NCBI GenBank assembly: GCA_047495785.1
Contig: JBLDXI010000007.1
Span: 2,666,001-2,730,000 of the forward strand
Direction: 5' to 3'
From: Lepidodermella squamata
Lineage: Eukaryota > Gastrotricha
DNA length: 64,000 nt
The notes beneath the pieces were generated by a model. The model had not been told where the DNA came from and did not search any database. It saw only the letters and a program-made list of their open reading frames with translations. The translations under genes were made by a program, and so were the position numbers. Shown here piece by piece: positions 44,173 through 57,620 of this stretch. How positions within the stretch are numbered: position 1 is the first letter of the stretch; every line of letters begins with the position of its first letter.

Positions 44173-47100
44173 ATGAATTTGAAGCTCTACTGTGCCGCTA
44201 TTCTTATCTCCTTGAGTTGGAGACTGGCAGCAGCTATTCCTCATCAAGAAGACTTACTTGGCTATTGGCCTTTTGATGAGGAGAATGGCGATAAAGCTGT
44301 TGCTGGCACGCCACTGCCCAATGCAACGTTTGATTGCGCTTATGCAGTCCAGGAGGCTTACAATGGTCCGTTCGACGAGCCGTATTCCTCAATAACTACA
44401 CAAGGTGAAACTGGCAAATGCATCTTGCAAAACCAAATCGGAATAGCTAGCAGTTTCACATTTTCGATATACGCGCATTTCAGCGAAGGAGCGGATGGTG
44501 GCAAGTTTGATTTTTTCGAACAGCGGATCAACAAGCAGTCGAATGGTCAACGGAATTCTCGGCTTGGAGTCTACTTCATGCCGCCGCATCTCCTTGTTAT
44601 CGACGGCACGGGTCTTACCTTGGCTAAAGTTTCTATCTCTCTAAATAAATGGAGCCACTTTGCGATGACGTATGACTCGCAGTCGAAGGTTCTGCTGGTT
44701 TACGTCGATTGGCTCTTTGCTGCCAGAAAAACTGAGGTGAATCTTGTGGCACTGGACGCATCTTACGTGAATACAATCGTTTTGGGTAGCGCGGGAAAAA
44801 ATAATAACTTTCGCAACACGGATGCTTTATCATGCGCCATGCTGTTCAAAATCGTCATTGGATACTTCGACCTGCTACGACTAGGGCAATTTTGTAAAAC
44901 AAAAAGTGAGAGTTATTCGGAGGTTCAAGTGCCCGCCCCTTTCCACCTGGTCGGGTTTTGGCCAATGGATAAGAACAACATGACTACGAATCTTGTTGAC
45001 TTCTCCCCTTATGCCGATCCTGCCTGCCGTGCCGCTGAGCGAACAAATTTACTTGTTCCCTTTGGCATATCGTCCTCGCTCATTGTAAGAACGCCGAGTA
45101 AGTGCATTGCGAAAGCCAAGGTCATAACATCTGCGCCATCGGCTTTCTCGCTGAGTTTTTACGTTTACTTGAATAGAATTTGGCTATCGACAAGGATATT
45201 GTTCACATTCAAACAAGCAGGCGGCTATAGCTTCAAGATAGAATCTGCGAATGATAATATGAAAGCTTATACAGTTTCGATTCTCGACAAAACCATCTAC
45301 AGCGATCTACCTATGGAAAAATGGGTTTTTGTTGCGATAACGCATGACGGCAGTAATTACATAACAGCCTATATAATGCCCAAAGGCTCTAGCTTTTCAC
45401 GACTGACATTCAAGCTAAAGCCAGATTTTGTGAAAGGGCAAGGTGTTGACATAGAAATGGGTGCCCTCGAACAGGACGATGCCATGGCATGTGTAATGTT
45501 TTATAACACCGAGCTTAATTTCTTCGAGATCAATCAGCTTCCAACTGTATGCAAATCAAAGGGAAGTCAGGTCTTACCGAACCGCCCACCAAAACTGCGA
45601 GACATGGCCCGCTTCTGGCCGTATGATACTATTAACAGGGATGTGGATATTGCTTATGGATATGCAGCGGATAATCAAGGCAACAATATTCAGTTCCGTG
45701 ATGGTCCCCACGCGTCGATAAAAGCAGTTAGCACATCATCTGCTGCTACTAGCCAAATTTACCAATATTCAGGGGTCCTGTTAAAAACCTCCTTCACCTT
45801 TTCAATCTACCACTTGACCACTGGCGAAAGTGGGATACTAAAGTTCATGGATAAAATGGCAAGCAATTCGATTTTTTCGATTGAAATCAGCGCACCCAAG
45901 AGTTTGGTGCTTCGGCAGCTTCAAACTTCTCCTGTTGCAGCGCTGCCTCTCGATACAATTGGCAAGTGGACTTTCTACACGTTTTCCTTTGACCAAGATA
46001 CGAAGCAGCTCTCTGTTTACATTGGCGACCCGCCAAAGTTGAAAGCAATCATGCTCGATACGAAAATTAATTTCGAAAATGTCGCACAGTTGATCGCTGG
46101 CAGTAAATTTAGCAAAACCGATGCAATGGCATGTTTAATGATTTATTCGCGTGTTCTGTCAAATAGCGAAGTCGCCGATTTGCCCAAGTTCTGTGAGAAA
46201 CGAGAGAATTACGTCGATAGCAGGTCGGACGACCAAACATGCTCACTCTGCGGACCATGGCCCAGGCCGAATTATCTCGTTGGATTCTGGCCTTTTGATT
46301 CCCGAAGCAAAACAGATGATCTTGGCTATGGCAGAGTTGCTGACGAGCAACATGTTTCAGCAACCGACAGATATGGCCAGTATGGACAGTTGAATGCAGC
46401 TGTATCAGCATCGAAGAATAATCTGTTGGCTAAGTACAACAACGTTCATCTAGCAACCAAATTTACAATTGCGTTCTCATATTTCCGATTTGAACAAAGT
46501 CCAAACGGTCCTGTTAGTGACAATGCCCCAATTTTCAATTTGGATGTTGGCCTCAGCGTATTCTATTTAAATACGATCGAATTGCGTGTGATTGCCGGAT
46601 TATCAGGCGATTATAAGGTACCAGCCGCTGATATGCTAACCTGGGGTTTTTACGCTATTACGTACGACAAGTCCACTCGCGAGTTGGAAATTTATTACTA
46701 CAATGCGACCAAGTCGACGAAATTTGCCAAGGTCGACATCAAAACTGGCGCCCAAAACACGCTCACAGTTGGTTATGCATGCACTCAGCCGAAACAATGT
46801 TTTACTGAACCCAACGGAGGCAATTGCTTCTCATGCCACATGGTCTATAGTGCTGTGCTGACTAAGGCTGAAATACTTCAACTGCAAACAGCATGTGGGA
46901 CAAGGAACGAGGGCAACTTTACGCTTTACGATTCGGAAGAGAAGCCTCTAACCTATGAGGATATTTTACCTTTGCCGGCGAGTTGGACAACGGAGCTTGT
47001 CATAGCTTGCAACGCTTCTGATATAACTTCCGGCGCGAATTGGAAATCAGTGAGCAGGGCAAGGCTAGATACAGGCCAACTCACCAATCCGAAAAGTGGG

Positions 47101-50100
47101 CGTAATCTGGCAGCGATGAAAACTACAGGCCAACTATCGAGTTCTGATTGGAGGATCGAGTTCCAAGTGAGGATAGATCCCAGCTACTCAGAAAATAGCC
47201 CGGCAATAGGTTTGCTTATAGCGGAGGAAAATGATATTGACCATCTGATCTCTGACTTTGCCGAGGCTTCTGATGCCGGGCATAATCAAATCAAGGATCT
47301 CCTCAACAGTGGAGATTTTCCGGGTTTCACGATCTTGCAAATGGTACCAACTGGCACGGGTTTACGACGTCAACATGTCGAGTTGAGAGGTGACCAATCT
47401 GATGCGATACTAGCAAGGAACGAGGAAAGCCAGGGCGATCATTGCGCGTTTTCCATCTCAGATCTTGCTAGGGGTGTTCGGTTTGTTCTTCAATCAGTCG
47501 GAAACATTCTAACGGTTGCTGCGTATTCAAATCTTCATCGATTGCCTGGTGTCTGCTTCGATAACATAAACATCAAAGCTTTGAACTCTCTGGTAACAAA
47601 CCAGGTTGTGAAGATCGCTATTGTTGGATCAAATAGCTTGGTAGCAACTTGGAAATCTAAACCAGCTCTATATGTCGATTATGTAGCCGTTTATAAACTC
47701 GAGTTGAAGCAAAGGAAACGCCGCGAGGCCACGTTAGATTTAACGCAGGCAGATGTTTCCTTGTTGCCGATGCCCAGTTATACACCCAACTATGCCACGT
47801 TCCTGTGCCATCTCTCATTTCAAGATTGTGGAACCTTTTGTGAGTTATGCTTTCTCTATTCAAGTTATTGATCGTTTATTATTTGATAACATAGCTACAG
47901 AATGGGATTCAAATGGCTACACTACGACTTGTCCATTGGATCAATCACCAAATGATCAACCTTTTGCCTTAGCGCTTTCGAATACTGCCGTTAAACTGTC
48001 GACCCTGCAAAGCATACCAGCATTTGCGCTTAACTGGCGTATTGAAGCAGAGTTTTCGGGACTCCAATCCGTTAGCCAACTTGCTATAGTGATTTCGGAT
48101 AAAGACTTCGCTGGAAGTTCGCTTGGTGACGATGGGAAAGTTCCAGATATGAATGGATTTCGGATATCGATAAGTGGGAATGGGAATTTCACCTACGGTT
48201 TCCGCTTTACTAATACCTGGAACACATTAACATCAACGAACTGCCAAGTGGATGCCTCGGAAATCGAGCGACCATTCTCGATTGGGTTCCACAATGCTTA
48301 CGATCAAATTACGGCTACGCTGATGCTAGAAGGCCGGGCCGTGTCTTTGTCCTGTTTTACTAACTACGACGTTACTGGTTTAGCACAAATAGTATCCACC
48401 GGCAATGCTAAAGTTTACATCGTTGCAAAGCCAACAGCAACCCCCTCTTCAACGATTACGATGAAGTCAGTGAAGTTTTTTGTATTAAATCAATCTTATT
48501 CAGCTCCAGAGCCATGTATGTTTATCCATTGATTTCGAGAACATTTCAGTGTAGCAAATTATGCAATTTAAGGTTCGCCAACAACAACTTCGACAAGCAC
48601 AGTTTCGACGACAGCTTCATCTTCGACAAGCGGGTCAACTATCAGCTCGAGTTCTTCGACAACTACGACATCGTTATACACGGCATCAACCCAAAGCCCT
48701 ACAGCCACCACGTCGACATCTGCGGTTTCTTCTTCTTCAAATTCCACGGAATCAACACCAACTTCTTACACAACTTCTACGAGTAGCGAAACAATTTCAA
48801 CATCTCAGACTCCTGAGCCAGCAGAAAACGCCGAGGAAGAGGTTTACATTTCAACAAGCTCCACACCTACCACTTCGATAACAACCGAAACCTCAACCAC
48901 TGGAACGTCTAAGTTACTTTCTACTGAAAAATCTGCCGACCCGGAGCAAGCTGTCATGGCGGCTTCAACGGCGTCTGAGACGATAGCTTCGTCTACATTT
49001 TCACCATCCTCAACAACCACTTCGACGGAGACGAGCCAAACCCCTCCAGAAGCAGGCGAAATAAGCAAGACGACGATATCATCCTTTATAAAAAATCTAG
49101 CTTCGCTTATCAAGCAGAATACGACAAAGGAGAACATTCGTAAGTACTCATCATTCCTTTTTGAATCGTTCTCCAAGCCGATTGTGATTTTTGTAGAAAA
49201 TTTGTTCAATAACAAGCCGCCATCCGACAGTTCGCCCCCATTCAACAACATCACTGCTAGCGACATTGTGGATGCTTGCAATGGCAGCATGGCAGCGGCG
49301 ATTCGATCGCCACCCCGTTACAAAGATAATCCATTGAATGTTCGCATGAATTTCAGCATCGATCGTTTTATGGGTATAGACGATATTGCGCAAACAATAA
49401 CTGTCTCAGGTCAGTTGTATACTACATGGTCCATCCAGTCGTGCCCACCGCTACTCAAGGGTTCATCTGACAACGGCTTGAAATTAGAAAGAGTTCTGGT
49501 ACCGACGCTTGAAGAATTTTGGCTTCCGAGCGTTACTTTCCGAAACGGAGCCTCGAAAATCTCGCTGAGAGGCGATCAATTTACAGATCGCATGGAACTT
49601 GTGGCTCTTGAGTTGGAAGGCAGCAACAATCAGACTTTGTCACACCGGGAGGTTTTCTTTTACTGGAAAAAGCGGGGCATTTTCACCGCTGCTTGTCAAC
49701 TCGACCTCCATGAATTCCCAGCTGATACTCAGAACTGCAAATTCCAGTTCACGCTGCAAGAGCCCAATGATCTCGTCGCAATCACCGGGCTAGACATGTA
49801 CATCAACGAGGAATATCAAAAGCAAGCAAAATTTACAGCGAATTGGCGGATTCTCGGTGGTTCTCATACCATCGAAAATGTCTCTTTAGACATGAGTGAT
49901 TGGAACAGCCAGGCTAACTTTATTCTTCAGTTGAAGCGCCGACCTGAATACTACGTACAGAATCTTCTTGGTCCTTGCTATATTCTCACTCTGTTATCTA
50001 CAGCCTCGTTTGCTATCCCTCCACAACACGCCGAGCGAACTGTTTTCAACGTTTACATGGTACTAGCTTTTGCTGTAACAATGGGCCAAGTTGGGAAATA

Positions 50101-50344
50101 CGTACCTGAGACGCCGCAGTATGTCATGCTTGCAAGCTATATTCGGGCCCTATGCTGCTTATGCATTTTCGCGACGATTTTCTCGGTGTTTCTCTTGTGG
50201 CTGGTCACGAGTCAGCAGTGGGCTATGTATAAGCCTCGTAAATGCAGATTTCTTACACCTTTTAGGATGATTAACATAGCGGGTGGCGTCGTATTCCTGG
50301 TTGCATTCATTGGCATCTCGCTGTCTGCTCGCGAAATGTTCTAA
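44173..50344 (+). CDS. LamG-array / Cys-loop ligand-gated channel chimera 3
   Basis: Exons 44173-47839, 47895-48515, 48573-49139 and 49197-50344 give 2000 aa. Same order as chimera 2: signal peptide, four LamG units, unnamed domain with YSNLHRLPGVC, basic site QRKRR (about 1180-1184), second unnamed domain (exon 2 is 621 bases in both genes), then a long Ser/Thr/Glu-rich mucin-like stalk of about 190 residues, then the channel (Cys-loop 1785 and 1799). The last intron (49140-49196) is 57 bases, a multiple of three, and has no stop, so retention would add 19 residues; I call it an intron because its position and flanking residues align with the same intron in chimeras 2 and 4. M2 reads AERTVFNVYMVLAF. 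Cell-surface receptor-channel; ligand unknown. Confidence 0.9.
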
Positions 50345-51001
50345 ACCATGTTGTTCTGGAGCTATTGGTCAGAAATTTTTTGCGTTTTTATTCCATCGAC
50401 TAATAGCTGTGAAAGCCTATATAGAATTCTGAACTTTTTTGGTGTATCTTAATAGAATTATCTTAAATCGACTTTTAAGCCTTACATTCGAAATGACAAT
50501 TCGAATATCATAACGCATATACCGATTGCGCTGTGCGTTAATCGTGTTGATGATTATCCTCGTAAATCTATCCATTCTCAGAAAAAAAGTTAACTAATTT
50601 CTAAAAAATTGTAAAATTCGTGACTTTCTATCAATAAAGATTTTTCCTGCAAACCAAATCGTTATTTGATTCACAGTCCATAGACAACTTTACATGACCG
50701 CCGGCTTGCTTCGAAGGGTTTTCAACATTAATTTTTCTGAGCCTATTTACTTTCGTGTTTATAAATTTTTATATTGCTCGATGACGCGATAGTTTTCGAA
50801 TTTAATTCGCAGTTAAAGGGCTGATTTTACAAACGTGCAGCTATGTGTCGTGGATTAAATGTTATGATTTATAATGAAAATCTCGACGCTTACGCAAATA
50901 ACAGTGCGAGAAGGAAGCGGATATTCGACAGTGTGAGAGTTCAGGTGAGCTTCTCATTGACATTATTCTACTGCCTGGCCAGTTTCTGACTAGCTTCTGC
51001 G
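50345..51001. other. Intergenic gap between chimeras 3 and 4
   Basis: 657 bases. tatcaataaagat near 50632 is the probable chimera 3 poly(A) signal. A 90-codon minus-strand ORF overlapping the chimera 4 start is a shadow. Confidence 0.4.
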
Positions 51002-54000
51002 ATGACAACTGTTCGATGTTACTTTCCAGCGCTGATTTTAGCCTATATATGCCACGCGGCTCCTCGAGATGAGGCTCTCGTGGGTTATTGGCCATTCGAT
51101 GATGAAAGCGGTGTCCAGCAAGTTGATGGTTCACCCGATCAGACGATTAGGTTCAATGGGGCCCAGGTTCAAGAAGCATTCGCCGGACCATTCGGAGACC
51201 CGTTTACATCTATCACAAGCAAAAACGACATCGACATATTTTTGCAATCCGAGATCGGCATGTTTGATGATTTCACGATCGCAATGTACTTTTACTTCGG
51301 CTCGACGACGAATGCGCTGCGAGGGCTTTTCGAACAACGTCTAACAAGTAAGATTGCTTCACAAAACAGCGTTTTCTGCCGAATTTGTGCCATCTTCGCT
51401 GCCCCCAATATTCTAACAATTCTCGGTGATGCTGGTAGGACAGCTTTTGGAAACGTTAACGTCAGTCTGGATAAATGGCACCATTTGGCAGTAACATACG
51501 ACTCAAATGTTAAAGTCATCACAGCTTACTTGGATTGGCAGATCGCCTGGCGAAAGACCGATACTTCAATTCAGCATCAAGATCAGGCTAAGATAAATTT
51601 CCTGAATTTAGGGAGCGCCTATCCACAGGGCGATCAAAAGATGGGTAAAGCCGACGCCGTGTCCTGCTTATTGATCTACAACACAACATTGAGATACTTT
51701 GATCTTGTTCGACTGGAACAATTCTGTCGTACTCGCGGATCTCGATTTAATCAAATTCGGATGCCGAATCCTTGGAATTTGATCGGCTTCTGGCCTCTTG
51801 AAACCAAGTTTAACACGACTAACATTGCAGACTTCTCACCGGTCACGTCAACCACCTGCCCTAGGCCTATTTCCTCGGATTACCCTGGCCCATTTACTGA
51901 TGAATCGCTCGTTTTGACTGTTGATGGCTCTCCTCAATGCATCGCTGAAACTTCGCTGCAACTTTACAAAGCGATCTCGGACTTCACTTTGAGCTTTTAC
52001 TATTTCATAAGCGCGGATTCCACCACAAGAACCCTTCTTTGCTTAGAGTCGACATCAAGGCCTGAAACGGAGCTTTGTTTCAAGGCATCGGTTTCTAACA
52101 TTGAACTTACAATTGGAGGAAGCAGCGTTGACGTGCTCAACTCAAAGCCGACACAGTGGGTTTTTGTTGCCGTAACATATCATGACGGGGACTCTGTTAT
52201 CAACTTATTCGTTGAGCCTCTTGGAGAGAAATTTCATCGCTCCTCATCGAAAATGGGCCAACCTTTCAATGGGTTAACTCTGAAGCTGAAAATCGGCAAT
52301 GTCGTGACACGGGGCGACTCTGTGGCATGTGTCATGTTTTACAAAACGGCGCTAAACTTTTTTGAGGTTGCACAGCTGCAACGAACATGCGAATCCAAGG
52401 GCGTGGCTAATTTACCCGAAAATCCCCCTAGACTTGCTAGCTTGGCGGCCTTTATACCTTTGGATGCAAAGAGTGATGGACGCGACCTTGCATTAGGCTT
52501 ATCGCCGATTGAGAAAAGCTCTAAGAACATTGTTTTTATCAATGGCCCGTTTGGCGAGACCGAGACAGCAGTTACACTTCAAAGACAAGACTCCGTGTAT
52601 TCGTATGACATTAATTTCGACAATAAGGTATTCACTCTAGCATTTTACTACAAAACATCAGCTACAAAAGATAGTGGAATTATTAGCTTGGTGACTAGTG
52701 ACACGGAGGAAAATATCTTCAGCATTGGAACCCAGGCAGGAGGCAGACTCGCTTTGTTCATGGATAACGACAAAAAGCCTTGGGCAGTGATGCCTTTCAT
52801 TCCTGCAAATAATTGGACGTTCTACGTGTTCAGATTCGACAAAACTGAAAAATCGTTATTCGTTTTTACAGGCGACCCGCCAAGACTCATGGCCACGCTG
52901 ATTAGCGTGAAAATGTCGACAGCTGATAGAATGCGAGTTTACCTGGGAGGGAACACCGCGGAGAACAGGATGGAAGAAAATGATGCTTTATCATGCTTAT
53001 TAATTTACAACAGCGGTTTAACTGTTTGCGAAATCGCTAATTTGCCGAAATTTTGCCGCGGCCAAGAAAACTATGTCGAAAGCTACCCCTCTCTTGATTA
53101 TTCCTGCTCTGGAGGCCAGGCTTGGCCCAGGCCTGGCAGCATTGTCGGATTCTGGCCACTGGACTCGAGAAGCAAAGGTTCCGAAATGGTTAGTTTACAG
53201 CCTGCTGATTATGTATCTCCAAATGTTACCTACACGGGGCGATATGGACAATTCTCGCAAGCGAATGCAGTCGCTGGCACATCAAGCAGCCAAATAATAT
53301 CCAAGTATTACAACATCGCTTTGTCTCCAAAATCGACTATCCACTTTGCTTACTTTCGCGAGTACCCCACATCGAGTAATCCCGCAAAAGACTCGCCTAT
53401 TCTTAAGCTGATCTTTCCAGGAACTAACGGCATCAATGTTCTGTATTCAAACGCGTCCGATCAAAATAAGTTCGAAATAGCCGTTGTCGCAGGTTTGAAG
53501 AGTGATGGAACAATCAACAAGTTGAGCGTGCCCGCAGCTGGTGTGAGAGTTTGGGGATTTTACGCGATAACCTACGACAGAGCTAAGCGAGAAATCGAAA
53601 TTTTCTACAACAACGGCAGTGAGTCAAAATCTTTTCAAGGAGTCAATATTAAATCCGGTGTCGCTGACAACACGTTAGCTATTGCCCAAGCTTGTTCACT
53701 TAAAACTAGCTGCACGAACGAAACAAACGGAGGCAATTCTTATTCTTGCTTCATGGTTTATAGCAGTATTTTGACGCGTGAAGAGATCAAGCAGCTGCAG
53801 TATGTTTGCGCAACTCGCGGTTACGGAAGTTTCCTCACTCCGCTAGTCGATGAACCACCGTTGAGTTACGCTGATATTCTACCATTACCATCGATAATCA
53901 GCGCTAACGCTTTAGCTAGCTATAACGTATCGGACAATTCAACCTTCGGAAGTTGGAAACAAGTGAATTTTGCCAGGGTGAACTCTGGGCAACTGACTAA

Positions 54001-57000
54001 TCCTAAAAGTGGCCGAATTCTAGCGGCTATGGTATCTAACATCACGTTGAAGAGCCGGAATTGGAGGATTGAATTTCAAATCAAAATTCAGTCTGGCGGC
54101 GCACCATTCCCCGCAGGAATTGGTGTACTTTTATCAAACGAAAGCGAACTTTTGACCAACGTCAATGACTTTGGGAGGGCAACCAAACTCAACTCCGCAA
54201 ATATTCAAAACCTGTTGACAAGTGGCACGTTTCCCGCTTTGGCTATCGTACAAATAGTGCCAACATCTACGGGCCTACGCCGGCAGCATATTGAGCTAGA
54301 ACATGTTACTACTAGCATCGAGAAGAATGAAAAATCGCAGGGTGATCATTGTGGCATTTCTTCGTCTGATCTGATGCGTGGGGTAAAAATTGTCATTCAG
54401 TCATTGAATGACATTTTGAGCGTCGCAACTTACTCAAGGCTCCATCGGCTCCCAGGTGTTTGCGAAGATAACTTTCCCATCAAAAGTTTAAACGACTTCA
54501 TTATGGACCCTTCAAGCTCTGTCAAAATAGTAATTGTTGGCTCGAATAAGATGATTGCTGATGTGCCTACCGGAAATCAGACACTTTGGGTTGAAAATGT
54601 GGGTATATTCTCACTTCAAGAAAAGGATCGGAAGAAAAGAGAGGCGTTGATGCAAAATGAAGGCCCAGATGAGAATCTGCTCCCGATAACTAGCTGGCAG
54701 CCTCAGTTCGCTAATTTACTGTGTGAATATTCTTTCGAGGATTTCGCAGACTTCGGTAAAACCTCAATCAGCTTTCATTCTTTTTAAATTAATCTTATTC
54801 TTGATAGATCTGACATGGAATTCCAATGTCACCCTCAAGGCTGGGGCAGGTGATGGCGAAGTAACACTGTCTGAGGCCACTCTCTTGACTTCTAGACAAT
54901 CACTTCCGGATTCTGTTCCAAATTGGCGAGTCGAAATGGATTTATCAAGGTTTTCAACAGATGTCGAGCAGTTGACGTTAGGCGTCACCAACCAAGCGTC
55001 TATTGCTGTTGAAAGCGATGGGAGAGTCCCCGGCTTGCACGGATTCAGAATGACTATGACTGGCAACGGAATTTTCAGCTACGGCTATACCTATCAAGGT
55101 AATCTCACTAGTGGAACGCTTCTATCTGCGAATTGTAAGTTACAAGCCGCTGACATGGGAAAGGCCTTCAAGCTCGGCGTCAGTAATGTGTACGATCAAA
55201 TAACAGCCACGATTCTTTTGGAGGATAGATCTGCCCCGATTTACTGCGTAACTAACCTTGACGCGACAGGGATGGCTGAAATGATTTCGGCTGGAAATAT
55301 GAGAATGTTCATTAATTTTCGAATCAATCCGACTGCAAAAACCGAAGTGACTATAAGCTCCATCAAAGTCTTTAATATGACCGATTCATCTAGTACCTCG
55401 AACTCCCCATGTAATGTCGTAGTTATCAAGTATTTTATAAGCCATTATTCACGTTCACAGGTTTGCTGAGTTCTACATCAACGTCTACGTCACTGTCAAC
55501 GTCATCAGCTACATCCACCGCTTCGTCCACTACTACGTCTACTACGACTACGGCTTCGGAAACATCAACTGGTTTGCTGAGCACTTTATCGATCTCCACA
55601 CCGTTTTCAACTTCGTCCGTTACATCTACTACTTACACCGCTTCATCCACCTATACGGCTACTACCGAGATACTGACATCGACCGCGAAAACCAATCAGT
55701 TGGGAACTACGTCAGTCGAAGCGACAATCAAGCCCGCTCCCTCGATTCAAGAAGCTAAAGAGGATCAAACAACTGCCAGCCAACACCCAACGGAATCCGG
55801 CATTTCGCTCGCTAAATCATCCTCTGACCTTGTAGCCGAACTTTTAGGCAGCAATGCAACTGCCGAAAGTATTCGTAAGTTTGAAATGTCTCACGATAAA
55901 AAAATACCATTCTTGATTCCTCACCAGGCGAAGCTTTGAGTCAGGGCTTACCATCAGGTCCATCTTTCCCGATACCCTTTCTGGAGAATGTCACAGTAAG
56001 CGGGCTGGTCGCAGCTTGTAAAGATTTCGAGCCCACAATCAGATCGCCCCCGCGTTACATGGACTCGCCAATCAAGGTTACGATTCGTTTCAGCATCGAC
56101 CGTTTCATGGGCATTGACGACCTTTCTCAGACAATTAAAGTTTCAGGCCAATTGTACACATATTGGAGCATTCGAACCTGCCCGGTTCCATTACCCGGCC
56201 GGTCGTTCGGCTCGTCTAGGGCCGAACGATTTCTTATAACAAATTTCAGCGACATTTGGCATCCAAGCATAGGTTTCCGCAACGGAGCTAGTGACGTAAC
56301 TCTAAAAGGAGCTGACTATACTGATAGGCTAGAATTATTCGCTGTCGATTTGCCAGATGACGGGACCAATCAACAACAGGACGTGTATTTCTATTGGAAG
56401 AAACGTGGAATTTTTACGGCTTCGTGTCAACTTGACTTGCTAAAATTCCCGGCCGATACTCAGAATTGCCCGTTCCAGTTCACGCTCCAAGAGCCGAATG
56501 ACTTGATTGCAATCGACTCGCTTCAAATGTACATTGACAAGGAATACCAGGAAAGAGCGATGCGAACCGCTAACTGGCAAATTGTTGGGAATTCCTATTT
56601 CATCGAAAATGTTTCCTTGGACTTGAGTGATTGGAACAGCCAGGCTACCTTCATTCTTCGGTTAAAACGGCGCCCTGAATATTATATTTTCAACCTTCTA
56701 GGCCCTTGCTTTGTGCTAACGCTACTCTCAGCTGCTTCTTTCTTTATTTCCCCGGATCAGTCTGACCGTCCCGTTTTCAATGTTTACATGGTGTTAGCAT
56801 TTGCTGTAACGCGAGGCCAGGTTGGCAATTACGTGCCTGAAACACCCAAGCAAATTCTGCTATCAATTTACATCCAATGCCTTGCTTGCATTTGCGTTCT
56901 CGCGACTCTTTTCTCAATTCTTCTGCTTTGGCTTGCAACGACTCATCCCTCGACAATGAAATATGAAAATGGGAAGCTGTTAACGCCAATGAGAAAGGTC

Positions 57001-57081
57001 AATATCGCTGGCTTTTTCGTTTTTATTCTTGGTTTCGTGGCCTCGACTATTTACGCTCGCGACATCTTCGTATTTCACTGA
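51002..57081 (+). CDS. LamG-array / Cys-loop ligand-gated channel chimera 4
   Basis: Exons 51002-54755, 54808-55410, 55461-55874 and 55928-57081 give 1974 aa; introns are phase 1 at the same places as in chimeras 2 and 3. Signal peptide MTTVRCYFPALILAYICHA; four LamG units (VGYWPFDDESG, IGFWPLETKF, AAFIPLDAKS, VGFWPLDSRS starts); unnamed domain with YSRLHRLPGVC; basic site DRKKR (about 1209-1213); second unnamed domain; Ser/Thr-rich stalk of about 130 residues; channel with Cys-loop at 1757 and 1771, M2 SDRPVFNVYMVL, short M3-M4 loop (THPSTMKYENGK region), and M4 near the C terminus. Channel part is closest to chimera 2. Third of a head-to-tail tandem. Cell-surface receptor-channel; ligand unknown. 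Confidence 0.9.
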
Positions 57082-57620
57082 CTTCAGTATCTAACTGATC
57101 GGAGTTTTTTCGATCGGTCTTTGTTCCTCTTTCTTTCTCATTTTAATTATTTTGGAAAGCAGCTTTTAATTTAAATTTATTGATGTTGCGCATTGTAATG
57201 GATACTTACTATAATTTAATGCTATCTATTGCGCAATCAGTCTTGAATCGAGGATTGTTGCACAACAGCTTGCGCATATTTAAACCTGACCTATAAAAAC
57301 CAAGCCTCGAGCATAATAAAATGTATATTTCTTCATTTGATTTGGTACACAATGGGATTGGGTATCAAATTATCGCAGGCATTTAACGCAGTTTATCGGA
57401 TCTTGGTAGCCGTGATTTTGGCTTGCTGCTAGAGCTGGAAGTTAGGAAATAAAAGGAGTGAGGACCGCAGGTCGTATACCGACAATGGTCCGTATGGAAA
57501 ACATAAATTCTAGACAGTTCTACTCAGTATTGTCTCCAAGACGAAGATCGATATCGATCGATTAATGTCGTCTCTTAGCGACGCCTTGATCAGACAAGTG
57601 CACACTTATGCATACCATTT
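57082..57620. other. Intergenic gap before ankyrin gene 2
   Basis: gcataataaaatg near 57312 is a likely poly(A) signal of chimera 4. The start of the next gene may lie here, in an exon I could not identify. Confidence 0.4.

Noticed and set aside
37939-57081. Chimeras as adjacent separate genes wrongly joined
   Set aside because: Four independent loci show the same order, matching intron positions and closed phase, with no start codon or signal peptide before the channel parts.
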